Shown: positions 10,700-23,213 of the stretch, piece after piece | Position numbering within the stretch: position 1 is the stretch's first letter | Layout of the letters: each line of letters opens with the position of its first letter | From: Trichuris trichiura | Taxonomy: Eukaryota; Nematoda; Enoplea; Trichinellida; Trichuridae | Length of the DNA: 64,000 nt | NCBI GenBank assembly: GCA_037903355.1 | Contig: JBAJFE010000023.1 | Location: 806,001-870,000, forward strand | Direction: 5' to 3' | Made by a program: the position numbers and the translations under genes | Notes under the pieces: generated by a model | What the model was told of the DNA's origin: nothing | The model's input: only the letters and a program-made list of their open reading frames with translations | Databases searched by the model: none

Positions 10700-13600
10700 C
10701 AAATATTGATAAAATGGAAATTTTTCCATCTTTCTTATTGCTCGTAAAGAGATAAAATATTAGTTAATATACAATTACGGAAGGAGACTTACTTTTGGCC
10801 ACCTTTTGAATACTGGAATCGTACAGGCATAAGTTGATGCAAACTTATGCTGACAACTATTTTGACGTTGATACTAACCGCGTTAGATTTGCTAATCAAT
10901 TTGAAATTTGCCAAGCGTGTAGAAAGAGAGGAAGGAGCGACGCGGCTGGCGACACGACGCGTAAATACTTGAATACTACGGTCCTTTAGAAAATTCAATC
11001 ATTCCGTCAAATTATGCGATGACCCTTCATTGGGTCCAATGCGTTGCTGGTCTGTAAACGCACAATGAGCCAAACAAAATTAAATTGGCAAAGCGCGCCA
11101 AAGGGCGGGCGGACAGACTCGAAGCTTTTCCATTGTAGTGTCGCCCCAAGTCGCTTCCAAGAGGGCGGTGGAAGAAGAATTGTTTTTCAAGCGGCAAAGC
11201 TGAGACAACAAAAATCGTTCGCTCCTTAATGCGACGGAAAGAAAAAATTTATCCCCGCCATATTTGGGCTTGTTCAACTCAATTCTTCATGCGTCGACCA
11301 CCCGCGACGGAAGACACGAACGGAAGGTAATTCATTTGGCGCGCCAACATTGCCTACTAAATGCACTTAAACAACCGCTACGACGGGCAAGCAAAGTCGG
11401 ACGAAAAAACGTCTGTCAAATTCTTCTTCTTCTCTTAAAGCAAACTACTGCGCGCATGGCAAAGTTGACTGATCGAACGATCAACATATGGCGTATGACA
11501 ACATGACAAAGATTTTGTCTCGTAACCTGTTGACCTTTTGGCGCCAAAACGTCCCTTGAGAAGAGAATTGGTAAAAAAAGAGGGGATTAAATAAAAATTT
11601 TACTAATATGCAAATAGCAGCAGCGAGCGCGCGCAAACGAAATGCTTACCGATCGGTTTGGCGAATCGAAGTTGGAAAGAATCGGCGGGAAATGAGCCGT
11701 AGTTTTTCCAAGAACGCCGTTAGCTCAGTTGCCAACGGTCAATTAGTGATAAATTAAATTGGCGGCATCGAGTCGCCCAACCGCGAATACCTAACTGACA
11801 TTACTCTTCGGACAAAGCCAAACGCTCATATATTAAAACAATGATTTCTGCTCACGTCAGACGTCCGTCTCGGGGTCCATCCATTTTATTGACACCGCCG
11901 CCAAAAGCTGCCGAGATAAATACGCGGCTTTTGCCGGTTCTCCTTTTCTCAATTGTACGCGCTGACGGCGAACAGTGACGCGCCCCGGAAGTTATTCGAG
12001 CAAACATTGCATAGCCTTACTCAATTACCGCCTAACGCCAATGCAATAAACTCTACGATGAACCTAATACAATAGCGTCGGTACGCGGTAGGGTTCAAAT
12101 CCAATCAACGCTGTCCATATTTGCATAACAGCTTTAGCTACGACACTTTTTTTTCAAAAAGACCAATCAACGGAAACCCGCCAACAGAAATGGTTAAAGG
12201 CAAAGGCATTGATGGCATCTTGCCAAGTAAGCTCGCGCCGGTCGAATAGAAGACAAAGTCTAAGCTTAATCGGGCTTTAGAGGAATGTAGGTGGCGCAGG
12301 TGTCGCAAAACCGCTGCTCAACAAAGGACAACACAACGAAGGAGGGGAAAAGAATAAAAAGAAAGCGGAGTTGCATACACTAAGCATTTTTTAAATATTT
12401 CAATCCACGTCTCATACGAGACGCTAGGAAGTACATTGCAAACGCGAAATTCATTCGCAAATATTTTACGCGCGTACTACGCGAAGATAATTTTTCAAAT
12501 AAAATCATTTTAAATAATTTATTGATTTATTTACTTTCATGCTAATGGAAAAACGCGCTGCCTACTTTGGAGGCGAACACTTAATGCTCAACATAGGCGG
12601 TAAGCCCGCGGTAAACGTAATAATCTTCGTCATCCTCAAGGACGTAAGCCTGGGCGACTAGCATTTCTCTTAAATAGAGTACGAAATTTTGAAGCCGCCC
12701 TTTTATTCTAGCCGAATTCTGCCTTATTAGGAAATGGGCCCTCTAAGGATAAGAGCGAATTGCCCTAGACGGCTTTAAGTTAACAGAAAGTTTCCCGCGC
12801 GGTTATCTGCGTCGCTAACGGCCTCAGTCTTTCTCTTTTTCAAATTTCATAAATTTACATATCTTCAACAACCACTCGTGACGTCATCATGACGCGCCAG
12901 GAAACAACTTTGCCTAAGCAGCCCATATTTTAGCCATAATAAATAAGCTTCGGTCCAAAACAAAAGTTCGTCCTACGTAGCTTTTCTACTATTGATTTTT
13001 ACGCGACGAGAGAGCATCAACATATTGGATAAATCAGGAGAAAAATTTTAAAAATTTTTTTGCGGGAAGGACGCGCGTTTTCCAAATTGTCCTATTTTGT
13101 TGCGCAGTTCTTACAAACAACAATCGCAACAACGTATCATCGATAGCGGTAAAAAAAGAGTAGCTTGAAAATGTTCCCATTTTCATTATTGGAAACTACC
13201 TCATACGGAAATGAGCTAGCAAAAGCAAGCGTTTGAAAATGTACTAATACTTCGTCTTCGTCGTCAGTGGGCCCTTGGAATTCGCGTTTTTCGCGGCAAC
13301 AATCGATGAACACTCGTCAGCCTTAACGAAAAGCGACAAAACGCGCGAAGATACACGTGCAATAGCGGTTTTTCCAAAAATCCCTCTTGTTTTGTCATCA
13401 CGCGCTTGGGCCAAAGAAGAATGCACGCGCGCACCTGTCAAAACGTTCTACCTGCTTTTCCCGCCGATCGATTGTAACTTTTTGAACACCCTATTCAAAG
13501 TGGGATAATTTAAATAAAATTTAAAATTTAAATTATGCGCTAACACTCCACTTTTCTCGACAAAAGCTAATTCTCAAAAAAAAGGCGACGACCGAGCCTT

Positions 13601-15602
13601 AGCAAGCAAATAGATAGAATATAAAAATTTGCTTACGCTCGTAGAGCATATAGTAGCACAAGTAGGAATTATGGGGTTGTCAAAAATATATTTACTAAAA
13701 TGAATAGCTGCTGCTGCTGCTTCTGTTGCAGGTAGTTTCAATGTCAATTTGAAAGAAGCGTAGTAGCTGTATAGGATTTCGTCTTAAAGCATAGTGACAA
13801 GCGTATGTGCAGGCGGAGAATATGTCACACAACAGCAGTGGCAACAGCGGCAGCAGCGGCAGACGGCTCAACAAAATTGTGACGCAATAAATACCTCATC
13901 CGTGACATTGAATGCTTATTAATACTTCGCATAAAAGGGTTAGGCATAATGATGCTACGGCGGCGGCTTGAACGTTTCAGCATGTAAATTATGCCCATAT
14001 TAGCTTTTAATAAAGTTCCCGCGCTTGGCTACTTGCCGTTGCCAGGAAACAGTTTCAAGATATGCAAACGCTCCTCGTCAACCTATTCATAAGCAGCTAA
14101 CGAACCGGAACTGCTACCCGCCGTTAGAAACGAATTCAATGTGCGCATGCGGAAAATTCAATTACAATTGCGCAGCGGACCTTTGGGAACGCTGAAACAA
14201 TTTGCTCAAATCCTTACTGACCACGTTGAAATGGAATGTCAATCGACCACCCTGCAAGTAACGACAAAAAAAAACAAATACAACGCGGACGAAGAGGAAC
14301 ACTTTAAAATTTCGGGATACTCGACAACGCCTAAAGCCTACCACAGTCCTAGCAATGACTTGCGTTATACGCAGGGACCGCCAGGAGGGATTCATTCATT
14401 CATTTCAACATAGCAGCAAAGAAATTGTTGTACCAGTTATTCACTGCCTTTCGCGAATAAAGTTCGGCTGTTTAGTTACTTCTTCGAAAAGAGAATGACG
14501 AAATCAAGGCGGTGCCGCTTATTTACAAAAAAAAGTCAAGCGCGGATGCTTGAAGCGACTACTACTGTTTTTTGGGAGGTAAGTACGGAAAAAAATGACA
14601 GACAAATTATGGGAATTATCTTAAGCTGAAAAACGAGCTCGAACGCTTGGCGGGAAGCCAAGAAGTTCTATAGCAACAAATATAAATAACGGGCAAAGAG
14701 CAGTCAAAGTTGGGGATCAAATTTGAAAATGAAAAGCGCAGCAATTCAACCGTCAATACTTGAGCGAAAGCGGCGGAAAAAAACAAACTTTTCAAGCGAC
14801 ATTGGGTAGCTTACAATAGCGATGCGTGTGGAATAAGGATGGAAAAAAATAATTACAGCCGCTCGGAAACTTTGCAAACAAAAGTCAATAGCCAATTGTT
14901 CTAATGGAAAATATGTACAGCTAACTGATAGGGGCGAAATTGACGAGAATTAAAGTGCAATGATGGACACGGCGACTAACTGACGCCGACATGTTTGCAA
15001 AAGAAAACGACGCGCGTTGTCTACTTGTTTAAGCAGCGGTAATGAGACGAGATACTTTTGATGATTAATCGTCAAAAAGCAAGTCGACAAGGATTAGTCG
15101 GGTGTGCAAAAATCGCTTTAATTGCAATTGATTTTCCAGAGCCTATTGGGAGCCGAATCGCCTTTCAAAGTATGCATGCGCGTTGGGCAACAGCTACAAG
15201 TCTCATTTCCGCTGGAAGTTCTCCCTTTCGGCCAAAGACAATGACCAAACCAAATAATACTAATGGTGCGCGGAAGAGATATGCCCACTTGAAGTCAATC
15301 TTATAAAGCTTGTACAGACATCAATGCAAGCTAAGAAGCCTTCGAAAAGCATATCTACACTAGCTAAAAGCTCGGCAACGCTACTACATTTCTGCGCGTC
15401 TTATTACAAAATATGAATACAACAAAGGCAAAACAAAATCAGCAACTATGCTACTGCCTATTAATGGAAGTACCAAATATGGTATTGCGACTTTTACATG
15501 GACAACATGCACGCAAATTTTAAAAGCGCGCCTTAAAAGATTAATCGTATAAATTGGAAGCGATTTAAAAGGCTTTGTCGGTAAGAGCCCTGCCGTTTGT
15601 GA
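10700..15602. other. No gene recognised
   Basis: Nearly 5 kb with only short frames. The longest plus-strand one (ATG at 14147 to 14413, about 88 codons) has no recognisable domain. A TGACGTCA word sits near 12880. I see no tRNA, rRNA or tandem repeat. Small exons of an unrecognised gene could be hidden here. Confidence 0.45.
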
Positions 15603-15780
15603 TATGCAGGTTCCTTCATGCCAAGCATGCGGCCATGCTGTTTTGGCTTTACTAACGAGTATGCCGACCATCCTGTTCTGCGCTTACCTAAGCCTTAGCT
15701 CAAATAAATGCTTTATATTTCAGCTGAGGCTTAGGTAAGGGCAGTACAAGATGGGTGACAAACTTACAGTACGACAGCGG
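15603..15780 (-). mobile_element. Foldback MITE-like element, TTAGGC-arm family
   Basis: Reading right to left it begins with the TACTGTAAG box (seen on plus as CTTACAGTACGACAGC at its right end) and ends with the AACCTGCATAT box (GCAGGTTC at 15606-15613). The centre is an imperfect palindrome with CTTACCTAAGCC on the left and GGCTTAGGTAAG on the right. It is about 178 bp, as in other family members. It encodes no protein, so any mobility would depend on another element. Confidence 0.72.
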
Positions 15781-18352
15781 AAAGGGTAACCCACAAGGCC
15801 CGATTTAACATTTGTTTTTCTTCTTTAAAATTATGAAACCAGAAAAAAATTTCAAAAAGACTTAATAAAAGATTGTCAACTTACTGAATGGATTTTCGAT
15901 GTGTAAACATTTCGTCGTAGGCTGGACGCTCGAGAAAAGCGCTTTTGCCATTCGAAAAAAGAACGAAAGGTAGATGTCGCTATTACTAAGCGAACGACCT
16001 TAAAAACATACTGTCGGATGACTGGTTAAATATAAGTATACTTATAATATAAGTGATACGAAAGTTAAGACGGTGACTTATATAAAGGAATTATAACTCA
16101 CTATAAGGATAAATATAAAATGGGATTAAATTTTAAGTGCTAATTGGAAAATTATTTTAAACTTACCAAGCTAAAGGTCTTACTTTTCAGGATACTGAGA
16201 AGCGCGAAAATTTCGCGCCCATTCTGTAAAGGCATTTTTCGAGTTCATCGACCGATCGCGTGATCGTCCAAACCTGCAAAATATAAAAAACGGTTAGGAA
16301 AAGCACAAATTGAAGATCTAAGCTCACCGCCGAGTATAATTATTTATTTTTTCGTTTATCTGTTGAACATTACCTTTTAGTCGAAATATTCTCAGAGAGA
16401 GGCGCGAGACTTCCTAACGACGCGTCTAGAAAAAATGAGAAAGAGATATTAAATTTAAATTAAAAGGAATTGAATTTTGGCCCCGCAGCATTTAAATGAG
16501 CTATAAAAAACATAATGATAAAATGATTCTCAGGTACACATGTTGAAAAAACAATTTCGTACTCTACTGGCGCGATATTTGTTTTTCAAAATAAAACAGC
16601 TTACAGAGGTTTCATTTATTGTTTACTTACTTTTCTTTTTGCAAGGCCCCTTTAATGCTTTTCTTCGCTATAAAGGTAGCGGCATAGGGAAATTGTAACG
16701 CATTATAAGCGTTTACCTTAAAAGAAGGCATTGTCCCGCGACGTAACCATTATGCACACGGATACACATCAAACTGGATATCATTTGGAAAACGGATAGT
16801 CTTTAGCAGGGAGAACAGATAGTAAGACGAACTCGTTGTTGCAAACGAAATGTTGGCGTTCAAACGGAACTCGGAAAGCACTTACGCAACATCAGCGTTC
16901 ATAAACAGTTTGTCTACTTCTTCGGTCGTCCATTTCAGCGCTTTCTCTTGTTATGTTCGTTGCGCAACACTGTATTCTAAAAGCACCGTAAATCCTGCTT
17001 TATTACGAAAAATTCGTATAAGCAATTATTCGCTTACGTTTTACGGTTAGCACGTCAAAATCTAACCAGATTTTAAGCCTTCCGCGAGCCTTCTTTCTTG
17101 CGCACCTTCTCAAGCGTGCTTTCATTGTCCGGCAAAAGGAAATAGGTACAAATCTAAAAAAAGCTAAACTGAAGAAATGTTTTTAAAAAAACCGCAAAGA
17201 ACAACGTCTTAAAGTCTTACAGGTTAAATTTTATTCCTAAAAGGCGATTGTATACTAGTTGCGTATTGTTAGCATTGACCACGGGCGGGAAGTTGAAAAC
17301 ACGAGAAAGGACAATCCTTATCGACTTAAAACGTTGTAGAAAAATAGCTCAGAGTAAAGAGCTCGAAAAAGGCTGTTTGATTCAAAAGATCCGCTCAATT
17401 TTTTCTAGTTTCATTGCTGAATTTGCGCGTTATTAGTACAGTATGAACTTCATAGCAAAGATTCTCAAGTTAGCATCCCTTCTTGCCCATATTTTGCGCT
17501 TGTAAGCAGGTATCATTGAAATTTTTTACAAACAAAAATCTGTTTACTCTTTGCTGACTAGGAGTACCCATTCAAAGTTGCTTATCCTCTTAGCCAACTC
17601 GCCTAGTTCAGACCAAAAGTTAGTCGCAATAGCCAGACATACTCATCATATTTTATTTTTAATCTCGCCCACCATGCCCACCATGCTGCAAAAAACAGCA
17701 ATAGGATTTTTACAGTTTTATGCCCTTCGCTTACTGTAGGTCTTGAACTTGACCTTCAAGGTCAAACTGGATATCCAAGCTAGGCTACGCTGTCGGAAGT
17801 ATTTCCAGTGAATCCCGCTTTAGGTACGGTACAACAACTTTAGACGACCTAAGCTTAAGCTGAAAATTTGGATTTGTTCAATCAACGACCTATGCAGAGA
17901 TAATGAAGTTGTTTGCATAAAATTTGTTGCGGGCACGAAACCGTAACGATCCCAACCACTTTTTTCGACATTTTAAAAGTTATTTTCTCAGACATCTTTA
18001 CGGCAGCAAGAAAACAGCGGATATTTCCATTAAAAACCTTGCCTTTTCCCTTTATGGCATTTTATCCTACTGCCTAAAACTCGCAGCAGCAGCGCTCGCA
18101 TAACCGACGACTTTGCACTGCTGCTGCTCCAAAGAGCAATAATGAAATGGATTTGAAGAAAAAAGCTCAAAAATTTTCTTTACTTTTTCTCGCCTTAGTG
18201 CACCTTGATATTGTGAATACTTGAAACCTAATAATAATAATAATAAATCTGCTGCTGACCTACACCCACAAACCGCTTATCGGATAAAGTTTAAATTGCC
18301 GACATACATTAAAATTTTTAAATCACCGTTAAAACGTCTACCGTTTAAAAAT
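15781..18352. other. No gene recognised
   Basis: AT-rich stretch with short frames only; those beginning near 16850, 17248 and 17551 are 61-66 codons without motifs. A 95-codon minus-strand frame (15671-15384) overlaps the neighbouring foldback element and is not supported. Confidence 0.45.
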
Positions 18353-18524
18353 AAACAGGTTGCTTTCTGGCAAGCACGTCACCAAACCTGTTCTGCATTT
18401 GCTAGGGAGCATTCGGATAATTTTATTGTGCTTCCGCGTGAGCCTAAGCCAAAATATGTGCCTTTGTTAAAGCTTAGCTAAGGGCAGAACAGGATAGCCG
18501 AAAAAACTTACAGTACGACAATAA
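18353..18524 (-). mobile_element. Foldback MITE-like element, TTAGGC-arm family
   Basis: Same layout as the 15.6 kb copy: a diverged AACAGGTTGC left end, GGCAAGCACG, a central GCCTAAGCCAAAATAT arm opposed by AAGCTTAGCTAAGGGCAG, GAACAGGATAGCC, then the ACTTACAGTACGACA right end. About 170 bp. A second ACTTACAGAATGAC-like end lies near 18590. Confidence 0.65.
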
Positions 18525-19688
18525 GGTGGCTAAAAGGCATAACAATTCTTGAAAAATTTAAAGAATGCTTTCTGCCTTTCAAAAAACTTACAGAATGACC
18601 GTTGCCTTATTTTCAGTTCGCAGTAAACAGTTGAATCAGCGTTATACAAAGAACGTTGGCAATAAAAACAATGTTTTTTGCCCAAGGTTTTTGGAACGAC
18701 ATTTAACGTCTAAAGAAAAAGAAAAGCTGCACAGCAGAGTTAACGATGAAAGCGAAAAGTCAAATTTTAATTTTTTTTTGTAAATAAAATTAAAACTTCT
18801 TTTCGCAATCCAATCTTTTATCGTAACAATACCTGACTGTGGAAAAGAACTTTTTCTCAAAATCAATTTTTCGTCGTACAATCTTATTTTGCACGTTTGC
18901 AATCAACCACAGTTACGACGTTTAACTATTCTTTTTTTTCAACTTGCGCGCAACCGAACGGAATGCCATTCGTTAGTCATCTTTTGACACAAAAAAACGT
19001 TTTGCCGCCAAACCTTTAATGAACAATTTACAGCCCATCCGTTCGAAAGAGCTTTCGTCGCTACTGCTTCCATCCATTTATTCTTTTCTTCTCCAACTGC
19101 GGTGGTGAAGCTAACTTGCGCGTTTCAAGCCGTTAAAAGTTAACCAAAGAAAAGTGGCGCCGCGCGAAAAGCCCAACTTTATTCGAGTAAATACGTTGTA
19201 ACTGATTCCCATAAGACAAAACAGTCGCAACTGAAACCGAGCATGATTGGAACACTTTGACAACCATATACGTATACGTATGTATGTACGTCTTCTTCTT
19301 CTTTTTTTGCCATCATCAGATCAGGAAACAAAAAAGCAATTGTGCCTGTGTACGGACCAACTTAAAGAAAAGAAGGCGAAAGAGAGAGAGAGACCAACTT
19401 GATAGGGACATGTTTGTGCGTGTGTGTGTGTGTACAAAGCATTGTGAATGCATACGATTAGTCGATAAATTCATCGTTATTACCTACTGTTTAGAAAACA
19501 ATGAAGCGGGGAGGAGAGAAAAGCCACGTTATTAAATGGATATTCGACCGACGAACCCTCTATGTGACTGTGCGATAGAGAAGTACTTTGTGTTTTGTGA
19601 TAAATAGATAGAGAAGAGAGAAATAGAGAGAGAGAGAAAGAGGAGCGGCATTTCAGCAGACAACTTTTTCCTTAAACCTCCTTGCCGA
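18525..19688. other. Galectin downstream region, no separate gene recognised
   Basis: AT-rich with short frames, (GA)n runs near 19380 and a (GT)n run near 19420. On the minus strand this is the 3-prime flank of the galectin gene. The first AATAAA-like word was not assigned with confidence. Confidence 0.4.
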
Positions 19689-21790
19689 TTACTTGACGTG
19701 GACACCCTGCAATTCCACGTCGCCCTCAATGCGTAGACCCTTCAATGAGTTCGGGTCCGTACGATGTGCGTAGGCGCACCAGTGAATTCCATTGATGAAA
19801 ACCTTAACAAATACACGTCAATGCTGCCACATCATCGCAGCCAGTCGTAGATGATTAGTCTCACCTGGAATGAGTGCACTTCATTGACGAACATAAGATC
19901 GAATGCGTGGTCCTTTTCCAACGTTAACTTTCCCTCGCGTTCTTCGTTCTGCCATGTACCACCGAATTGGCTGTTTCGGACAATAGTCTAAAAAAATTTC
20001 CATTAGACCTAACAAGGACATTACAACAGCTCGACAACGAACCTTTTCGTCAAAGCGTACGTTGAAGTGCAAAGCAATGTCGCCAGAACTGGTCAGAATG
20101 TTGACTGCAAAACGTTTCGCCTTCTTCTCCGGGACGCCCGATACGTACAAACGCTTGCCGGGGCTGAAGCCGTCCGGTATACCGGCTTCGTATGGCACAG
20201 GCTTAAAATTAACATAATTTGATACTTCGTCGAATGTTCTTCGCCTGTTATCCCTATACAGCCAATTGGATATTAGCATCTCCTGCTGGATATGTAAAAT
20301 TAAAAAAAAAACACCTCAAGTCTATTAGCTGTTGATTTTCAGGTACAAAGCTTACAGTATAACTGCCGTCATTAAAAGGTTTATCAGAGTAGCGCCTTCG
20401 AGATAAGCTGGTCAATATTGGGGCGCTGCTGAGAAGGACAATTTTGCTTAGGCGATGGAATGAAGAAATGCTGACACAAAGTCAAGGCAACACTTGTCCG
20501 CCAACGAACCATTGACTGATCGATTGATCACCTGTTGCGCTTATAACAGGCGCAGAAAATGATGAAACGAAAAATGAGCGTTTCGCCAAAGAGACGTTTT
20601 ATCGACATTTGCGAAACGCCGTCGGGTAAAGCGAGGACGGAGAAAGGCTAAGTTGGTTTTTCTATACGCGCGCCTACTGCTGTTCGCTCTTAGCCTAAGG
20701 AGCAATATGTTGCCAGCTTTTAAGCCTAAGCACTATATATACATAATGCTGGCAGCCAAAGAGAGAGGGAGAGACAGTTGGCCGACGGCTGACAGGATAT
20801 ATAGATAGGCAAATGGCAACTGACGCAAAATCTCAGGATCTTACATAGTATTTGCCGCCCCAGCTAACGTGGTTCAATTCCACATCTCCGTTAATGCGTA
20901 TAAAGCTGATGGACGTCAGCGGTTGACGGTAGTCGTACTCGCACAACTCCTTCTGATTCAGAAAAACCTACAAACAAAAAAAGAATGAGGAATTTCAAAA
21001 AAATAAGCAACAAAGGGGGCGTTGGGCCAACAACGGCCACCGCATCACTTCGAATTTGCTGTCGTGAGCCCGAATTCGCAGGTCGAACGGCTCGTTTTCC
21101 TTCAGGGAAATTTTCTTGCGCTCCTCCTTGCCCCACTGACCATTCGACATTGAATTCATCACGCACGTTTTGTCCTTGCGACGAAAACTCATGTGGAACG
21201 GCATGTCGTCGTTGTCCTTTGAACCGGTCATCATGTTCAATTCAAACCTGCAAATCAAATATGCAAATGAGAGACTGTAGGCCGCCGTGGTCTTACTTTT
21301 CTCCCAAAAGGACGCCTCGGATGTGCAACGATTGACCCGGCTGGATGCAGCTGCCTTCCAGACGAGACAAATAAGGAACCGACTGAAAGAAAAAGAAAAA
21401 AAATGAATTATACCACTTTTGGGCCGATAAAAAAAAAGTTCGCGCGTATGCAAATTTTCAGGCTTAAATCTGGCATGTCAAATCCAACGCGTAATCCGCA
21501 CAGGCCAATGTCCGTAGGCAATAATAGACCGTATTGGCAACGTTTTTCGCGGCGGCAAATCGATTTCGCCCCGGGAGGACATTTCGTTGCGCGCGCGCGT
21601 CGTCGAATTGATTTTTGAGGCGGGTTGGCAATTTCGAATTGGGACCTCTTCCTTCCTTTCGGGCGCGCGCTTAAGCCCCAACGTTGAATGACATCGATTT
21701 CCGCTTGTCAACGCGCGCCAAAAGCCGCTTTTCTTTTCGCTGCGACTAATGAGAACAAACGGCCACGCAATGATGACTATGTGATGATAT

Positions 21791-21827
<37 letters not shown>

Positions 21828-22664
21828 AGTTGAAATGAAAGAAAAAGAAAAAGAAATCAAAATTATACGGAGGCAACGAGAAATGGGATCAATTTGGTCA
21901 TCCGTGTCGCCACCATATACGCGCACGTTGACAAAATCGATCGATCGAACCGCCAAAAACCGGATACCATATGGCGGTCACATTCCGCAATTCTTCAACG
22001 ACAGTGACGACCGTTCGCTTTAAATTGGAAAAACATGTTTGGCTTGCGCGCTCGCTGGCAAAAATTTCAAACTTTTAACCGCACACTACTGTCCTCGTCG
22101 TCTAACCGGAAAGTCACTGCTGCTGACAGCTCGTCGGCTGTAAATAGCGTCAGCGAGTTTTCGACAGTCTCTGAACTTTATGTATTAATTTGTCAACAAC
22201 TTGGACAGCGACGGCGCACCGGCGCGCTCGTACGAGTAATTGTCAAACAGAGCGAGACTGTAAAAACACACTTTAGCCCGAAAGCGTCGTCGTCATCCCG
22301 AAAATCAAATCCTAATGACTCACTGGCGCTTTGCATATTTCTCTGTATGAGTCATCTTATGCTAATTAGCTGTTTGAAAAGTTCATTTAGCCGCTACCTC
22401 ATTGTCGCCAAGCAAAGAAGAAGGCGACTGTTTGGTAGCGAGCAGCCGCTGTCACCTTAAGCAAAAAGGATTTAGTCAATACTTATTTGCCTGCCAAACC
22501 CTAAAGCGTATTGATTTGGCGCGGGACAAAAATGGCAGAAAAATCCTATCGCTTATATGGATATACATATATTGTAGGGGCGGGGTTGCGCGTTGCAACG
22601 CGTTTTTGAGGAGGAAAAAACTTTGACTTACCAATTTTTGGTTGGCTTCCGTAAAGTTGGCCAT
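19689..22664 (-). CDS. Tandem-repeat galectin (LEC-1-like), seven exons
   Basis: A beta-galactoside-binding lectin with two carbohydrate-recognition domains. Exons on the minus strand: 22664-22632, 21382-21297, 21247-21049, 20967-20845, 20201-20043, 19987-19865, 19802-19689. All have GT/AG borders and keep frame, giving 278 residues, about the size of C. elegans LEC-1. Exon 1 encodes MANFTEANQKL with a perfect GTAAGT donor in phase 0. The N-terminal domain begins SVPYLSRLEG and has FHMSFR where canonical HFNPR would be, but keeps NGQWGKEER. The C-terminal domain has the near-canonical LHFNVRFDEK and GGTWQNEEREGK, so it should bind sugar more conventionally. There is no signal peptide; galectins leave cells by a non-classical route. 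The intron between the domains is 643 bp, and the first intron is about 1.25 kb with a (GA)n tract. The choice of first exon is the least certain part. Confidence 0.9.
21790..21826. repeat. (GA)n microsatellite in galectin intron 1
   Basis: A run of about 13 GA dinucleotides follows a short GACAGAG lead. Similar (GA)n tracts occur near 19380, 19605-19645, 20760 and 24107-24131, so the galectin locus is unusually rich in purine/pyrimidine strand-asymmetric tracts. Confidence 0.9.
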
Positions 22665-23077
22665 GGCAGTTTTATCAGCTCAATCTGCTATGCTCTTCTC
22701 GATGAATTGTTGTTGTTGCGACCGGCTGCGGCGGCGGGCGACCAATCGATTTCAACCACCAACAAATGGAGACACACAACCTTTTTCGGGTTGCAAAAGG
22801 CTCTGCTTCTCTCTTCTCTCACCACGAACAAATTGGAACAACTAACAGAGAGCACAATACACTCTGTAGATATGCGTCTGTATGTCCGCTACCGACCACA
22901 ATGATGCAGCAACGTTTTGTGTATAGGCGCAGTATGGAATATCAGAGACAATCCGCTGAGACGAATGTTGAACACACACACCAATGCGTACAGGCAACGT
23001 GAGTGTGTCAGCGACGACGATGAAACCAACTTGTTAGCGTCTGAAATGAAGTATGCAAGTTAAAATTGTGAACTTAC

Positions 23078-23092
23078 CAACCAACCGAACAT
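23078..23092 (-). other. Possible alternative galectin first exon
   Basis: On the minus strand ATG TTC GGT TGG TTG is followed directly by GTAAGT, in phase 0 and so compatible with the galectin exon at 21382. A (TA)n tract lies just upstream. It would give MFGWL in place of MANFTEANQKL. This rests on one strong donor and the matching phase only; transcript data would decide. Confidence 0.3.
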
Positions 23093-23165
23093 CGGCTATA
23101 TATATATATAAGTACATATATATATTTCATCATAAGCCTATTGCTCTCTAAGCGAGCACGGGGTA

Positions 23166-23213
23166 CACTCACACACACACGCACGGCCGTGGCCGTGCGT
23201 GTGTGTGTGAGTG
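23166..23213. repeat. Perfect 23-bp inverted repeat in galectin 5-prime flank
   Basis: Arms 23166-23188 and 23191-23213 are exact reverse complements around the spacer GT. Their centre is GCACGGCC-GT-GGCCGTGC and their outer parts are (CA)n and (TG)n. It can extrude as a cruciform, and the CA/TG parts also favour Z-DNA. It lies about 500 bp upstream of the proposed galectin start, so it may sit in the promoter. Confidence 0.95.

Noticed and set aside
12085..12105. T-arm-like GGTTCAAATCC as part of a tRNA gene
   Set aside because: The flanking bases do not pair as a T-stem and no matching D-arm or acceptor stem lies upstream.
20995..21453. Long minus-strand frame read as one exon of the galectin
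   Set aside because: It runs through two introns. Splicing at 21297/21247 and 21049/20967 restores the galectin sequence, so the unspliced frame is an artefact.
22035..22460. 141-codon plus-strand ATG frame
   Set aside because: It lies antisense inside galectin intron 1, is Ser/Arg-rich and low in complexity, and matches no family.
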